From: DASXRU01 sp033856235 | Lineage (GTDB): Bacteria; Acidobacteriota; Blastocatellia; Pyrinomonadales; Pyrinomonadaceae | Assembly (NCBI GenBank): GCA_033856235.1 | Contig: JAWVFI010000078.1 | Location: 1 to 64,000, forward strand | Direction of reading: 5' to 3' | Length of the DNA: 64,000 nt | Part shown: positions 53,125-62,909 of the stretch, one piece after another | Numbering within the stretch: position 1 is the stretch's first letter | Layout: each line of letters starts with the position of its first letter | Notes under the pieces: generated by a model | Told to the model about the DNA's origin: nothing | Databases searched by the model: none | Seen by the model: only the letters and a program-made list of their open reading frames with translations | Made by a program: the position numbers and the translations under genes

Positions 53125-54786
53125 TTATCCAACTAAAAAATGCAATGTGGTTTCGCCCAGGCGGAGTTTGTCTCCACTGTCCAGCACCCGCGGTTGCCTG
53201 GGCGCCAGCCGGATTGCATCGTTAATGACTGTGCCATTGATCGAACCCAGGTCTTCGACCAGAAAGGTCTCGCCTTCGCGCCAAATCCGAGCATGCCGGC
53301 GCGACACTTTGGTTTCGGGATCAAAGCGCGAGAGATCCACTTCGGGAAAAATATTTGACTGCGGGTCCGTACGTCCCAATAGATTGCTTTCCTTCTGCAG
53401 ATGAAACGAAGCATCAAGCTCTGTAGTTCCCGCTACAACCAGTTTTGCGGTTCCACGCGCCGCGACCACGGCCCCAGTCCCCATTCCGATCGGTTGTCGA
53501 GCGCCGCAATGGGCACAGAAAATATCGTCCGCAGCGATCCTGCCGCCACAGAAACCACAATACACAGTTTCCACCTTGACTGTTTCGCCGCCCAGGTCGT
53601 TGGCCGGCATTCCATAACTGACTTGTCCGGTCCCTAACTTTTCCAGGTGGGCCACCAATGTGTCGCGCATTTCCGCAGCCGAGCGAAAGCGGTTCTCAGG
53701 TTTGTATTCCACCGCCCGCATCAATATCCGTTCCATCTCCGTTGACATCGCCGGGTTGATCTGGCGCGGCCGGAGGTTTTTAGTGAAATCAAAGATCAGT
53801 AAGGGATTGTCCTGAGGATCGGCGCCAGTCGCTAGATGAAACAGGGTGGCGCCCAAGCTATAAATATCCGATCGCGGTTCCACCTGGCCGCTAAACAACT
53901 CCGGCGGGGCGTATCCCATTGTGCCGACAGCAGTGACGCCTTTTTCCTGCTTGGTCACCCAACGCGCTATGCCAAAGTCAATCAACATCACGCGGCCTGA
54001 GTTGCCGTCAATCATCAAATTTGCCGGTTTCAAGTCGCGGTAGATAATCGGCTTCGGTCGCGTGTGCAGGTAATGCAAGACATCGGCTATCTGGATTCCC
54101 CAATCGGTCACGTTCTTTTCGTCAACCCGGCCTCCCGGAGCGTTTCTAACCCGGGACGAAAAGTCGCCACCGGAAATATATTTCATCACCAGATAGAAGC
54201 GTCCGGCAGTTTCATCGTAGAAGTAATCGTAGATAGTCGGGATCGAAGCGTGCTCCAACGAAGTCAGCAAGAGAGATTCGCGCTTGAAATCACTGATTGC
54301 CTTTTCATGTTGCACGTCGTCAATGTGCGATTCGATCATTTCCTTGACGGCCCGCGGAGCGTCACCCAGATTTCGATCGCGCGCCAGGTACACCGCGCCC
54401 ATGCCGCCGCCTCCGATGCGTCGCACTATTTCGTAGCGTCCATTCAAGCAAGTGCCCGCCTCCAGTTGCTTCGCCTTTGAGTGCTTGCTGGAACTCTCGT
54501 TCGCGCGGACGGTTGGTTGCACGGGAGGAACTGTATCGCCGTCGCCCAACAGGTCTCCGGTGGTTATGCTCCGGACAGCAGCTGAGACCCTTTGCTCGTG
54601 CGCATCGGTGATGTCCGCATCAGCGGTCGCCTCTGAATTTTCAGGAGAGACTGAGCTGATCGGAGGCGCGCCTCCTGAGGCGCCCGCTACGGCGGCAGCG
54701 CTCTGCTCCGACCGCGGCGTACCGCAGCTTCCGCAGAACTTTTCTTCGGGCGCCAAGGTCGCGCCGCATTCGCCGCAAATCGTCAT
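53125..54786 (-). CDS. Zinc-ribbon/FHA Ser/Thr protein kinase
   Basis: 553 residues. N-terminal zinc ribbon (CGECGATLAPEEKFCGSCG), a disordered part, a PKN2/PknB-like kinase at about 117-375 with G-loop RIGGGGMGAVYLAR, Lys in RAVKEM, catalytic YRDLKPANLMI (Tyr instead of the usual His), LIDFGIARW and GYAPPELFSG, a second zinc ribbon at about 408-432 (CGFCGGRIAADDIFCAHCG) and an FHA domain at about 465-550 (RFDPETKVSRRHARIWREG, DLGSINGTVIND). No membrane helix. Phosphorylates Ser/Thr; the adjacent FHA and PP2C genes are likely partners. Confidence 0.94.
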   Translation of the reverse strand: MTICGECGATLAPEEKFCGSCGTPRSEQSAAAVAGASGGAPPISSVSPENSEATADADITDAHEQRVSAAVRSITTGDLLGDGDTVPPVQPTVRANESSSKHSKAKQLEAGTCLNGRYEIVRRIGGGGMGAVYLARDRNLGDAPRAVKEMIESHIDDVQHEKAISDFKRESLLLTSLEHASIPTIYDYFYDETAGRFYLVMKYISGGDFSSRVRNAPGGRVDEKNVTDWGIQIADVLHYLHTRPKPIIYRDLKPANLMIDGNSGRVMLIDFGIARWVTKQEKGVTAVGTMGYAPPELFSGQVEPRSDIYSLGATLFHLATGADPQDNPLLIFDFTKNLRPRQINPAMSTEMERILMRAVEYKPENRFRSAAEMRDTLVAHLEKLGTGQVSYGMPANDLGGETVKVETVYCGFCGGRIAADDIFCAHCGARQPIGMGTGAVVAARGTAKLVVAGTTELDASFHLQKESNLLGRTDPQSNIFPEVDLSRFDPETKVSRRHARIWREGETFLVEDLGSINGTVINDAIRLAPRQPRVLDSGDKLRLGETTLHFLVG

Positions 54787-54853
54787 GACTTTAATAGTCG
54801 GTGATCGAACTCCACGGAAATAACGCAGTCAGGAAGTGCGTTGGCCACCCCTC

Positions 54854-55426
54854 CTACTTCGTCACGTGGAATCGTAAAAATGTCTTGCCGACGATTATCT
54901 CATCACCATCGCGCAGGGGCTGGGGGTCACCGGGTAATAGGCGCCGCCCGCGGTTTATGAACGTTCCATTGGTTGAACCCAAGTCTTCAACCGCGTATCC
55001 ACCTTCGCGCCTACTGATCCGCGCGTGCCGCCGGGACACCTTGGCCTCAGGATCATCGGCGTCGAGATCAATCTCCGGGAAAATGCCACCATCGGCGTCC
55101 CAGCGTCCAATCTGCGATTCATCCTCAGTCAGGGGGAATTTTTTGCCGGCCGAACGTCCTCGTTCGATCACCAAAGTCGCATGGGGCGCTTCCGCTACCG
55201 AAACCGGGGATGACGCGCCACTAAAGGCCGGCGCGAGGGCCGGCGATTCCGCTGCCTTGACCTGGGCCGCGCCGCTGTTGGCAAACCGGCGGCCAGTTCC
55301 ACTGCCAGTTTCCCCGGTACCGATCGACGTTCGGCCTTCGGCCCCGGCGTTCAGCGACGCCCCACAAGCGTCGCAATGCTGCGATCCGTCAAGGTTCTGC
55401 GTATTGCATGTTGCGCAAGTTGTCAT
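54854..55426 (-). CDS. Zinc-ribbon/FHA protein
   Basis: 190 residues. Zinc ribbon MTTCATCNTQNLDGSQHCDA (CATC ... CDAC), a disordered Ala/Gly-rich linker, and an FHA domain at about 97-188 (VIERGRSAGKKFPLTEDESQ, IDLDADDPEAKVSRRHARIS, DLGSTNGTFINRGRRL). It lies 67 bp upstream of the kinase on the same strand. Probably a phosphothreonine-reading partner or a substrate of the kinase. Confidence 0.9.
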   Translation of the reverse strand: MTTCATCNTQNLDGSQHCDACGASLNAGAEGRTSIGTGETGSGTGRRFANSGAAQVKAAESPALAPAFSGASSPVSVAEAPHATLVIERGRSAGKKFPLTEDESQIGRWDADGGIFPEIDLDADDPEAKVSRRHARISRREGGYAVEDLGSTNGTFINRGRRLLPGDPQPLRDGDEIIVGKTFLRFHVTK

Positions 55427-55917
55427 AAGATTAACACCCCGTGTATGTGGGAGTGGCCGGCAGCGTCAGTCTGCTTGCGGGAGACGCCAGCGTAATACGC
55501 GAAGAAAACGCCACATTGTAGCGCGAAAGATTCAAGCCGCCAACGAGACTTCGGGTCAGTTAGTGGGTCAGTTTGAAAATCTCATTAGCACCGCACTTCA
55601 GTGCGGTGATCTGGGTGGGAGATGATCTCGCGAACCGTTTTAACGGTTTACTGAGGAGAAACCGTTGAAACGGTTAAGCATCAATGCCCGTTTATGAACA
55701 CCTGACTGTAGTCAGGTGCTAATGAGACTCAAAACTGACCTGCTACTTCGGGTGGATACGCAGGCGGTTCTGACCCTTTGGCGCTGATAAATGAAACCGC
55801 GGGCTCGATTCGCTCGTAAAAACATCTCTAGCGCGAAAATGCCCGCAGCGTGCCTTCAAGATTCACTACGCGCCCGGCGGCGAACCTAACTACCAGAAAA
55901 AGGACAGAAAGCTAATC
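55427..55917. other. Intergenic region between divergent signalling and export operons
   Basis: Holds the palindromic element 55565-55740 and the end of a family B repeat (55761-55774). Promoters for both directions must lie here; none stands out. Confidence 0.5.
55565..55740. repeat. Nested palindromic element
   Basis: Outer arms GTCAGTTTGAAAATCTCATT (left) and its near-complement (right) enclose three smaller dyads: CACCGCACTTCAGTGCGGTG, AACCGTTTTAACGGTTT with GAAACCGTTGAAACGGTT, and CACCTGACTGTAGTCAGGTG. Confidence 0.8.
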
Positions 55918-57432
55918 ATGGCTTTAACGCGGAAGAAAAAAATCATTATCGGGGTGGCCGCGGTGGCAGTGCTGGCCATTATCGTCATCATCAGTGTCTT
56001 TGCCAGCCGCAAAGAAGAGGCCGACGTCTCCTCAGTAAAAGTTGAGGTGCGGCCAGAGCTTCGTTCAACTGTAACGGCCTCAGGGGAAGTCAGGCCGGTG
56101 CGCTACATCAAGCTGACGAGCGAGGTGGCCGGACGCATTGAAGAGATTTACGTCAATCCCGGTGATCAAGTGACACTGGGCAAACCGGTAGTGCGGGTTG
56201 ATCCGACGCAATTGCAATCCAGCCAGGAAGCGCAGTTTGCCGCCACCCAGGCGTCACTCAACGACATTCAAAGTTCGCGCAATGCGGTGGCCCAGGCCGA
56301 ACAGGGGCTGGTGGTTTCCGAAACCGCCGTGGCCCAGGCACGTCAGGGCTTAGTGGCATCACAGACAGTCGTGGATCGCGCCCAAATCGATTTGAACACT
56401 GCCGCGCGCGAACTGAAACGAGTCACCGACTTGATCGAATCCGGCGTCGCTTCGCGTTCGGAGTACGATGCCGCCAAGGACCGTCACGAGCAGGCAAAGA
56501 TTTCCCTCAACACTGCCAGAGCAAATCTGGAATCACAAAGACTTGCAATTAAGGAAGCGATGGACCGCGCGAACTCGCAACGGGTCGCGGTGAAGGATGC
56601 CAGAAATAGCGTGCGTACCAGCGAGATGCGCGCCAATCAGCAACAAGCGCTGTTGCGCGGCAGTTCCAGCCAGCGCTCAAAGGCAACTCAGCTTTCGCCG
56701 CTGAACGGCGTGGTGGCCGACATTCCAGTTCGCGTCGGAGAATACGCGGTGGCCAGTCTTTCCAGCACTCCGCTAATGACCATTGCCGACATGTCCACAA
56801 TCAATGTAGAGGTCAACGTCGATGAGACTGAAATCTCGAATGTGGAAGTGGGCCAGCAAGTGAAAATCAAGGTGGATGCCCTCGGTGATAAGGACGTCAA
56901 AGGTGTGGTGGTGCAAAAAAACCCCCTGGCCGTTTCAAAGTCAGATACGCAGGGCGGGCTTTCCAATCGAGTCAATGTTCAGGAAGCCAAAGAATTCAAA
57001 GTCACCATCCAGGTGGACAACGGCATGCCGGACGACATCCGCAGTGCCCTTCGTCCGGGCATGAGCGCCACCGCCACTATCACTACCAAAACCAGAAACA
57101 ACGTGATCGCAGTCCCGCTGCAAGCCATCGTGGAAAAAGCGCCTCCGAGCCCGTCACCAACAATCGCGGGCAGCGCGCCCACTCCGGTGCCAACTGAGAA
57201 GCGTAAAGACATCAAAGGCGTTTACCTGCTGCAAGTGGGCAAAGCAAAGTTCGTTGAAGTCACCACCGGAATTACCGGCGAATCCGACATCGAGATCCTC
57301 AGCGGAGTGAAGACCGGAGATGAGGTCATCACCGGGCCCAGCCGCGTGCTCAAGACATTGAAAGACGGAGCCACCGTGAAACGCCAGACGCATAAGGCCA
57401 GCGAGAACGCCAACGCGGGCGGAGGAAGTTAA
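55918..57432 (+). CDS. MacA/HlyD-type periplasmic adaptor
   Basis: 504 residues. One N-terminal membrane helix (about 8-28, IGVAAVAVLAIIVIISVFA), lipoyl-like halves (GEVRPVRYIKLTSEVAGRIEEIYVNPGDQV), a long coiled coil (about 95-250), beta-barrel (TPLMTIADMSTINVEVNVDET, EISNVEVGQQVKIKVDALG) and membrane-proximal domain. Bridges an inner-membrane ABC pump to an outer-membrane channel. The ATPase gene starts with an ATG overlapping the stop codon region (57432), so the operon is translationally coupled. Confidence 0.92.
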   Translation: MALTRKKKIIIGVAAVAVLAIIVIISVFASRKEEADVSSVKVEVRPELRSTVTASGEVRPVRYIKLTSEVAGRIEEIYVNPGDQVTLGKPVVRVDPTQLQSSQEAQFAATQASLNDIQSSRNAVAQAEQGLVVSETAVAQARQGLVASQTVVDRAQIDLNTAARELKRVTDLIESGVASRSEYDAAKDRHEQAKISLNTARANLESQRLAIKEAMDRANSQRVAVKDARNSVRTSEMRANQQQALLRGSSSQRSKATQLSPLNGVVADIPVRVGEYAVASLSSTPLMTIADMSTINVEVNVDETEISNVEVGQQVKIKVDALGDKDVKGVVVQKNPLAVSKSDTQGGLSNRVNVQEAKEFKVTIQVDNGMPDDIRSALRPGMSATATITTKTRNNVIAVPLQAIVEKAPPSPSPTIAGSAPTPVPTEKRKDIKGVYLLQVGKAKFVEVTTGITGESDIEILSGVKTGDEVITGPSRVLKTLKDGATVKRQTHKASENANAGGGS

Positions 57433-58202
57433 TGAGCGAAGCGACGACAGCGCCACCCATAGCGCCGGACTCAATCGTTCAAACGGAAACTCCCGCTGTC
57501 ACGCCGGTGATCGGCTCGGACACGCTGATCCTGATGCGCGATTTGTGGAAGACGTACGAGATGGGCGCCGAAAAAGTACACGCGCTGCACGGGGTAACCT
57601 TCGAAGTGACGCGCGGCGAGTACCTGGCCATCACCGGGCCGTCCGGCTCAGGCAAGTCAACTTTGATGAACCTGATTGGATGCCTGGATACACCGTCGCA
57701 GGGTGAGTACTGGCTCAATGGCAAGAACGTCTCGGAGATGGATGACGACGACCTGGCCCGCATTCGCAATCAGGAAATTGGGTTTGTCTTTCAGACCTTC
57801 AATCTGCTGGCGCGAGCGACCGCGCTGCATAACGTCGAGCTGCCGCTAATCTATGGCGGCGTGGGCTCGGCGGCGCGTCACGAGATGGCAAAGAAGGCGC
57901 TGGCCTCCGTCGATCTCAGTGATCGCGTCATGCACAAGCCAAACGAGCTCTCCGGCGGCCAACGTCAGAGAGTCGCCATCGCGCGGGCCCTGGTTAACCA
58001 CCCATCAATTCTGCTGGCGGACGAACCGACCGGCGCCCTGGACACACATACCAGTTACGAGATCATGAACCTTTTCGAACGGCTGCACGCGGAAGGCAAT
58101 ACGATAATCGTGGTCACTCACGAACACGATATTGCCGCGAGGGCACACCGCGTAATCGCCATCCGCGACGGACAAATCGAGAAGGACGAACGGATCAGAT
58201 GA
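57432..58202 (+). CDS. ABC transporter ATPase (MacB/LolD type)
   Basis: 256 residues. Walker A GPSGSGKSTL, Q-loop FVFQTFNLLARATALHNVEL, signature LSGGQRQRVAIARAL, Walker B ILLADEPTGALDT and switch His VTHEHDIA. The N-terminal 35 residues are a polar extension. No fused permease; it probably serves the permeases downstream. Only ATPase in the visible operon. Confidence 0.95.
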   Translation: MSEATTAPPIAPDSIVQTETPAVTPVIGSDTLILMRDLWKTYEMGAEKVHALHGVTFEVTRGEYLAITGPSGSGKSTLMNLIGCLDTPSQGEYWLNGKNVSEMDDDDLARIRNQEIGFVFQTFNLLARATALHNVELPLIYGGVGSAARHEMAKKALASVDLSDRVMHKPNELSGGQRQRVAIARALVNHPSILLADEPTGALDTHTSYEIMNLFERLHAEGNTIIVVTHEHDIAARAHRVIAIRDGQIEKDERIR

Positions 58203-58274
58203 GTAGCACAGGCATTCCTGCCTGTCCCTTTGCGGCGTGCGACCCACAACCCGCACCCCAGCCGATCTACGCAA

Positions 58275-59558
58275 ATGCTTGTCAATATTAGACAGGCACA
58301 AAAGCCTAAACGTCGCCGGTTCGCCGCCCTCTGGGAATCCTTTCGCGTATCCGCCGGAAGCTTGCGCGCCAACAAACTGCGCAGCTCCCTCACCCTGGTC
58401 GGTATTGTCGTCGGCGTCACTGCCGTAATCGCCGTAGTCACGATCATTAAAGGCCTGGATCAGACGGTCGCCACAACCTTTTCCTCCCAGGGCTCGACGG
58501 TCTTTACCGTTTCCAAGAAACCTCGCGTGATAACTTCGCGGGAAGATTTCATCAGGTTCAACAAGCGTAAGGACGTCACAATGGACGATGCCGAGGCGAT
58601 TTTTCGTCTTTGCAGTGTTTGCTGGCGCACCGGCGTTGCCGCTAATTCATTAGAGACGGTCAAGCGACGTGATAAGAGCTCGGAGAATGTCGCCGTGCGC
58701 GGGATCACTCCGGTGGCCATGTTCGACATCGACGCGGTCACCATTGACGCCGGTCGCATCTGGAGCGAAAGCGAAGGCGCTTCGGGGCGAGAGCTCTGCG
58801 TGGTCGGGGCTGATATTGGAGAGAATCTTTTTGGCTCCGAGGTTCCGGATCGTCTCATCGGACAAAAAGTGAATGTAGGCGGGCGTCCTTATGAAATCGT
58901 CGGCGTCCTGCAAAGGCTGGGAAAGATTTTTGGTCAGTCCCGCGACAATATTGTCTATGTCCCGTATTCAAACTACCAGAAGAATTTTGGCGCGCGCGAT
59001 TCCCTTGTAGTCTTCGTGAAGACCGCGGCGGCCGCCGATTTGGAAGAAACTGAAGATCAGGTACGGGCCATCATGCGCTCCCGGCGCGGCAAGCTCTTTG
59101 ACGCCGGAGATGAGGGTTTCACTCTTGAGACTCAGGACGTGTTCATCGATCTCTACAAGAAAGCGACTGAGAACATTTACTTTGTTACCTACGGCGTAGC
59201 CATCATTGCCCTGTTTGTGGGCGGCATCGTGGTGATGAATATCATGCTGGTGTCTGTCACTGAACGGACGAAGGAGATTGGGATTCGCAAAGCCGTCGGC
59301 GCGCGCCAGAAAGATATCCGCGTCCAGTTCCTGATTGAGGCGATTACCGTCACGGCTGTCGGCGGTGCAATCGGAGTCATAACCGGCTTCGGCCTGGCTT
59401 ACCTGCTGGCGCTGGCAATGGGTTTTCCGCTTCTGATCAGCCCCTGGTCCGCGGTGTTGGGTGTGGGTGTATCTTCGGTCGTGGGAGTCATCTTCGGCCT
59501 CTGGCCGGCTTGGCGCGCCGCTCGACTTGATCCAATCGAAGCCCTGCGGAAGGAATAG
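58275..59558 (+). CDS. MacB/FtsX-type ABC permease 1
   Basis: About 427 residues. Membrane helix 1 (LRSSLTLVGIVVGVTAVIAVVTI), a large periplasmic MacB_PCD domain, then three C-terminal helices with GGIVVMNIMLVSVTERTKEI, GIRKAVGARQKDI and the end WRAARLDPIEALRKE. I take ATG 58275 as start; TTG/ATG codons upstream are possible. Contains an unusual cysteine pair (RLCSVCW) in the periplasmic domain. Possible substrates: lipids, peptides or drugs. Confidence 0.9.
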   Translation: MLVNIRQAQKPKRRRFAALWESFRVSAGSLRANKLRSSLTLVGIVVGVTAVIAVVTIIKGLDQTVATTFSSQGSTVFTVSKKPRVITSREDFIRFNKRKDVTMDDAEAIFRLCSVCWRTGVAANSLETVKRRDKSSENVAVRGITPVAMFDIDAVTIDAGRIWSESEGASGRELCVVGADIGENLFGSEVPDRLIGQKVNVGGRPYEIVGVLQRLGKIFGQSRDNIVYVPYSNYQKNFGARDSLVVFVKTAAAADLEETEDQVRAIMRSRRGKLFDAGDEGFTLETQDVFIDLYKKATENIYFVTYGVAIIALFVGGIVVMNIMLVSVTERTKEIGIRKAVGARQKDIRVQFLIEAITVTAVGGAIGVITGFGLAYLLALAMGFPLLISPWSAVLGVGVSSVVGVIFGLWPAWRAARLDPIEALRKE

Positions 59559-59561
59559 ATA

Positions 59562-59649
59562 ATGTCCGACAAACTTCAGTTTGTCGTCACATTCGTGAGG
59601 ACGAACAAGATTTAGCAGCGCGGCCGACAAACTGAAGTTTGTCGGACAT
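59562..59649. repeat. Perfect 25-bp inverted repeat
   Basis: 59562-59586 and 59625-59649 are exact complements; each arm itself contains the dyad CGACAAACTTCAGTTTGTCG. Lies in the gap between permeases 1 and 2 and would form a strong stem-loop in the message. Confidence 0.9.
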
Positions 59650-59661
59650 GTTGAAGCAATC

Positions 59662-60906
59662 ATGAAATTCGAGGATGTCAAAGAATCCGCCTGGATGGCG
59701 ATCGACACGTTGCGCAATAACAAAGTGCGCTCCGGACTGACCATCCTCGGGGTCAGCGTCGGGGTAATCACCGTGGTGCTGATGGTGGGCATTATTCAGG
59801 GACTGAACAAAGCCTTTGCCGATCAAATTGAGGCCCTCGGCTCCAACGCGATTTGGGCCACAAAGTTCGATCCCAGCTTCGGACACCAGCCCGGGCCGGA
59901 AGAGTTGCACCGCAAAGATCTGACACTCGCAGATGCCGATGCGATTCGGCAGGAAGCGCCGTCGGTGCTCAGCGTTTCGCCTATCCATCGCAAGATTGCC
60001 GAGACAGTGCGGTACGCCGAGAAACAATCGGACACGCCAATTCTGATCGGGGCAACTCCTTACTACGAATTTACGCAATCCAGTTACGTGTCGCACGGAC
60101 ATTTCATAACCGAGCAAGACATCAGGGAACGCACCAACGTTTGCGTCCTGGGCCAGGATCTGGTGCGCGCGCTCTTTCCATTCGAAGAACCGCTGGGCAA
60201 AGAATTAAAGCTGCAGGGGCGGCCCTTTCGGGTAGTCGGGGTCATGGAACCGCTCGGTAATTTCCTGGGCCAATCGCGTGACAACTCGATCTTTGTTCCC
60301 ATCACGACCTTCGAGAAATACTATCCGGATCCGCAGCCATTTCCCGAGGTTGTATTTGTGATCATCGTGCGGCCCAAGTCGCGGGCCTATGTGAAGTCAG
60401 CGATCGACGAGATGACGGACATTCTGCGGCGTCGCCGGCGCGTACCCACGGGCGAGCCAAACACGTTCGGCATTTCTTCCCAGGACGCGCTGCTGGATAT
60501 TTACAATCAACTTACCGGCGCCACCGCCCTGGTGTTGACTGCGATTTCCTTCGTCGCGCTGATGATTGGCGGCATCGGCGTAATGAACATCATGCTGGTA
60601 TCTGTGACTGAGAGAACGAAAGAAATCGGATTGCGCAAAGCGGTGGGCGCCACGCGTTTTAATATCCTTTCGCAGTTTCTGATTGAGGCAGTTTGGCTGA
60701 CTGCGATCGGCGGTATTTTGGGTTTGGCCATCGGCGAGGTGGGCAGCCTGCTCATTAACAAGTATTCGCCGCTGCCTGCGTTTGTCCCCGCGTGGGCCCT
60801 CGGCATGGGGGTCGGCATCTCCGCCGGAGTCGGAATCATCTTTGGGCTGTGGCCGGCATGGAAAGCAGCGCGCCTCGATCCGATCGAGTCGCTGCGATAT
60901 GAGTAA
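59662..60906 (+). CDS. MacB/FtsX-type ABC permease 2
   Basis: 414 residues, same layout as its neighbours: MKFEDVKESAWMAIDTLRNN, helix 1 (VRSGLTILGVSVGVITVVLM), MacB_PCD domain, then GGIGVMNIMLVSVTERTKEI, GLRKAVGATRFNI and WKAARLDPIESLRYE. Sequence identity to permease 1 is high only around the helices. Starts 103 bp after permease 1, with the inverted repeat between. Confidence 0.92.
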   Translation: MKFEDVKESAWMAIDTLRNNKVRSGLTILGVSVGVITVVLMVGIIQGLNKAFADQIEALGSNAIWATKFDPSFGHQPGPEELHRKDLTLADADAIRQEAPSVLSVSPIHRKIAETVRYAEKQSDTPILIGATPYYEFTQSSYVSHGHFITEQDIRERTNVCVLGQDLVRALFPFEEPLGKELKLQGRPFRVVGVMEPLGNFLGQSRDNSIFVPITTFEKYYPDPQPFPEVVFVIIVRPKSRAYVKSAIDEMTDILRRRRRVPTGEPNTFGISSQDALLDIYNQLTGATALVLTAISFVALMIGGIGVMNIMLVSVTERTKEIGLRKAVGATRFNILSQFLIEAVWLTAIGGILGLAIGEVGSLLINKYSPLPAFVPAWALGMGVGISAGVGIIFGLWPAWKAARLDPIESLRYE

Positions 60907-60908
60907 CC

Positions 60909-61046
60909 TTTTTGGAGTGCGCTGACCTGTCAGCGCTTTGTCCGGACGCGACCGGTCGCGACCATCTTAGACTGCGATCCCGGCAAAGAAACGCGGCGCC
61001 AAGCCGCCGCTGACCAAAGCGGCGACAGGTCGCCGCACTCCAAAGG
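60909..61046. repeat. Palindromic repeat between permeases 2 and 3
   Basis: Outer TTTGGAGTGCG and CGCACTCCAAA, with inner GCTGACCTGTCAGC and GGCGACAGGTCGCC dyads. Fills most of the gap. Confidence 0.8.
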
Positions 61047-61099
61047 GCGGCCCCCACCGTGCAACTCAATTGCTGTAGCCCGCGTAATACACGGTACTA

Positions 61100-62341
<1,242 letters not shown>

Positions 62342-62344
62342 AAC

Positions 62345-62387
62345 CCGTGAACTGTAAACCGTAAACCGTAAACCGTGAACCGTAAAT
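62345..62387 (+). repeat. Heptamer array, left arm
   Basis: Six units CGTGAAC, TGTAAAC, CGTAAAC, CGTAAAC, CGTGAAC, CGTAAAT directly after permease 3. Confidence 0.88.
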
Positions 62388-62469
62388 ACAAAAGCACTGT
62401 GAGAATCATTTTGGAGATTTCTTAAACTGTTGAAGCTCGCCCCTTCATCATTGCCTAAAGGAGTTAACG

Positions 62470-62841
62470 ATGCGACCACATGAAAAGCTTGATGTGTGGA
62501 GGAAGGCAATTGAGTTTGTTCTGGCGGTTTACAAAGCAACGGAGGGTTTTCCCAAGGAAGAGAAATTCGGCTTAACATCACAGGTAAGACGCGCTGCTGT
62601 ATCAATCCCTGCCAACCTGGCCGAAGGCGCTGCGAGAAGCTCGCGCAAAGAGTTCGCTCATTTCATCTCTAATGCTCAAGGATCGGCAAGCGAAGTTGAG
62701 ACAGAACTACTAATCGCCTACCGCCTGGGTTATCTCCCAGAGGAAGAGTATTCCTCGTTAAGGAAGGCTCATGATGACTTGGGTAAGATGTTGAATGGGC
62801 TATCCCGGCATATACGCCAGCGAATAGGCAACAGTTCTTAA
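62470..62841 (+). CDS. Four-helix-bundle protein (23S rRNA intervening-sequence type)
   Basis: 123 residues: MRPHEKLDVWRKAIEFVLAV, FPKEEKFGLTSQVRRAAVSIPANLAEGAARSSRKEFAHFI, ELLIAYRLGYL. This is the IVP/four-helix-bundle family first found in intervening sequences of 23S rRNA genes and often seen as scattered single genes. Biochemical role unknown. Here it is placed inside an ABC permease operon and bracketed by inverted heptamer arrays (62345-62387, 62850-62901). AAAGGAG lies 7 bases before the ATG. Confidence 0.92.
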   Translation: MRPHEKLDVWRKAIEFVLAVYKATEGFPKEEKFGLTSQVRRAAVSIPANLAEGAARSSRKEFAHFISNAQGSASEVETELLIAYRLGYLPEEEYSSLRKAHDDLGKMLNGLSRHIRQRIGNSS

Positions 62842-62849
62842 ACCCATCC

Positions 62850-62901
62850 CGGTTTACGGTTTACGGTTCACGGTTTACGGTTCACGGTTCACGGTTCACG
62901 G
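62850..62901 (-). repeat. Heptamer array, right arm
   Basis: Seven units GGTTTAC/GGTTCAC, the inverse of the left arm, 9 bp after the four-helix-bundle stop and 8 bp before permease 4. Confidence 0.88.
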
Positions 62902-62909
62902 GAACAACG

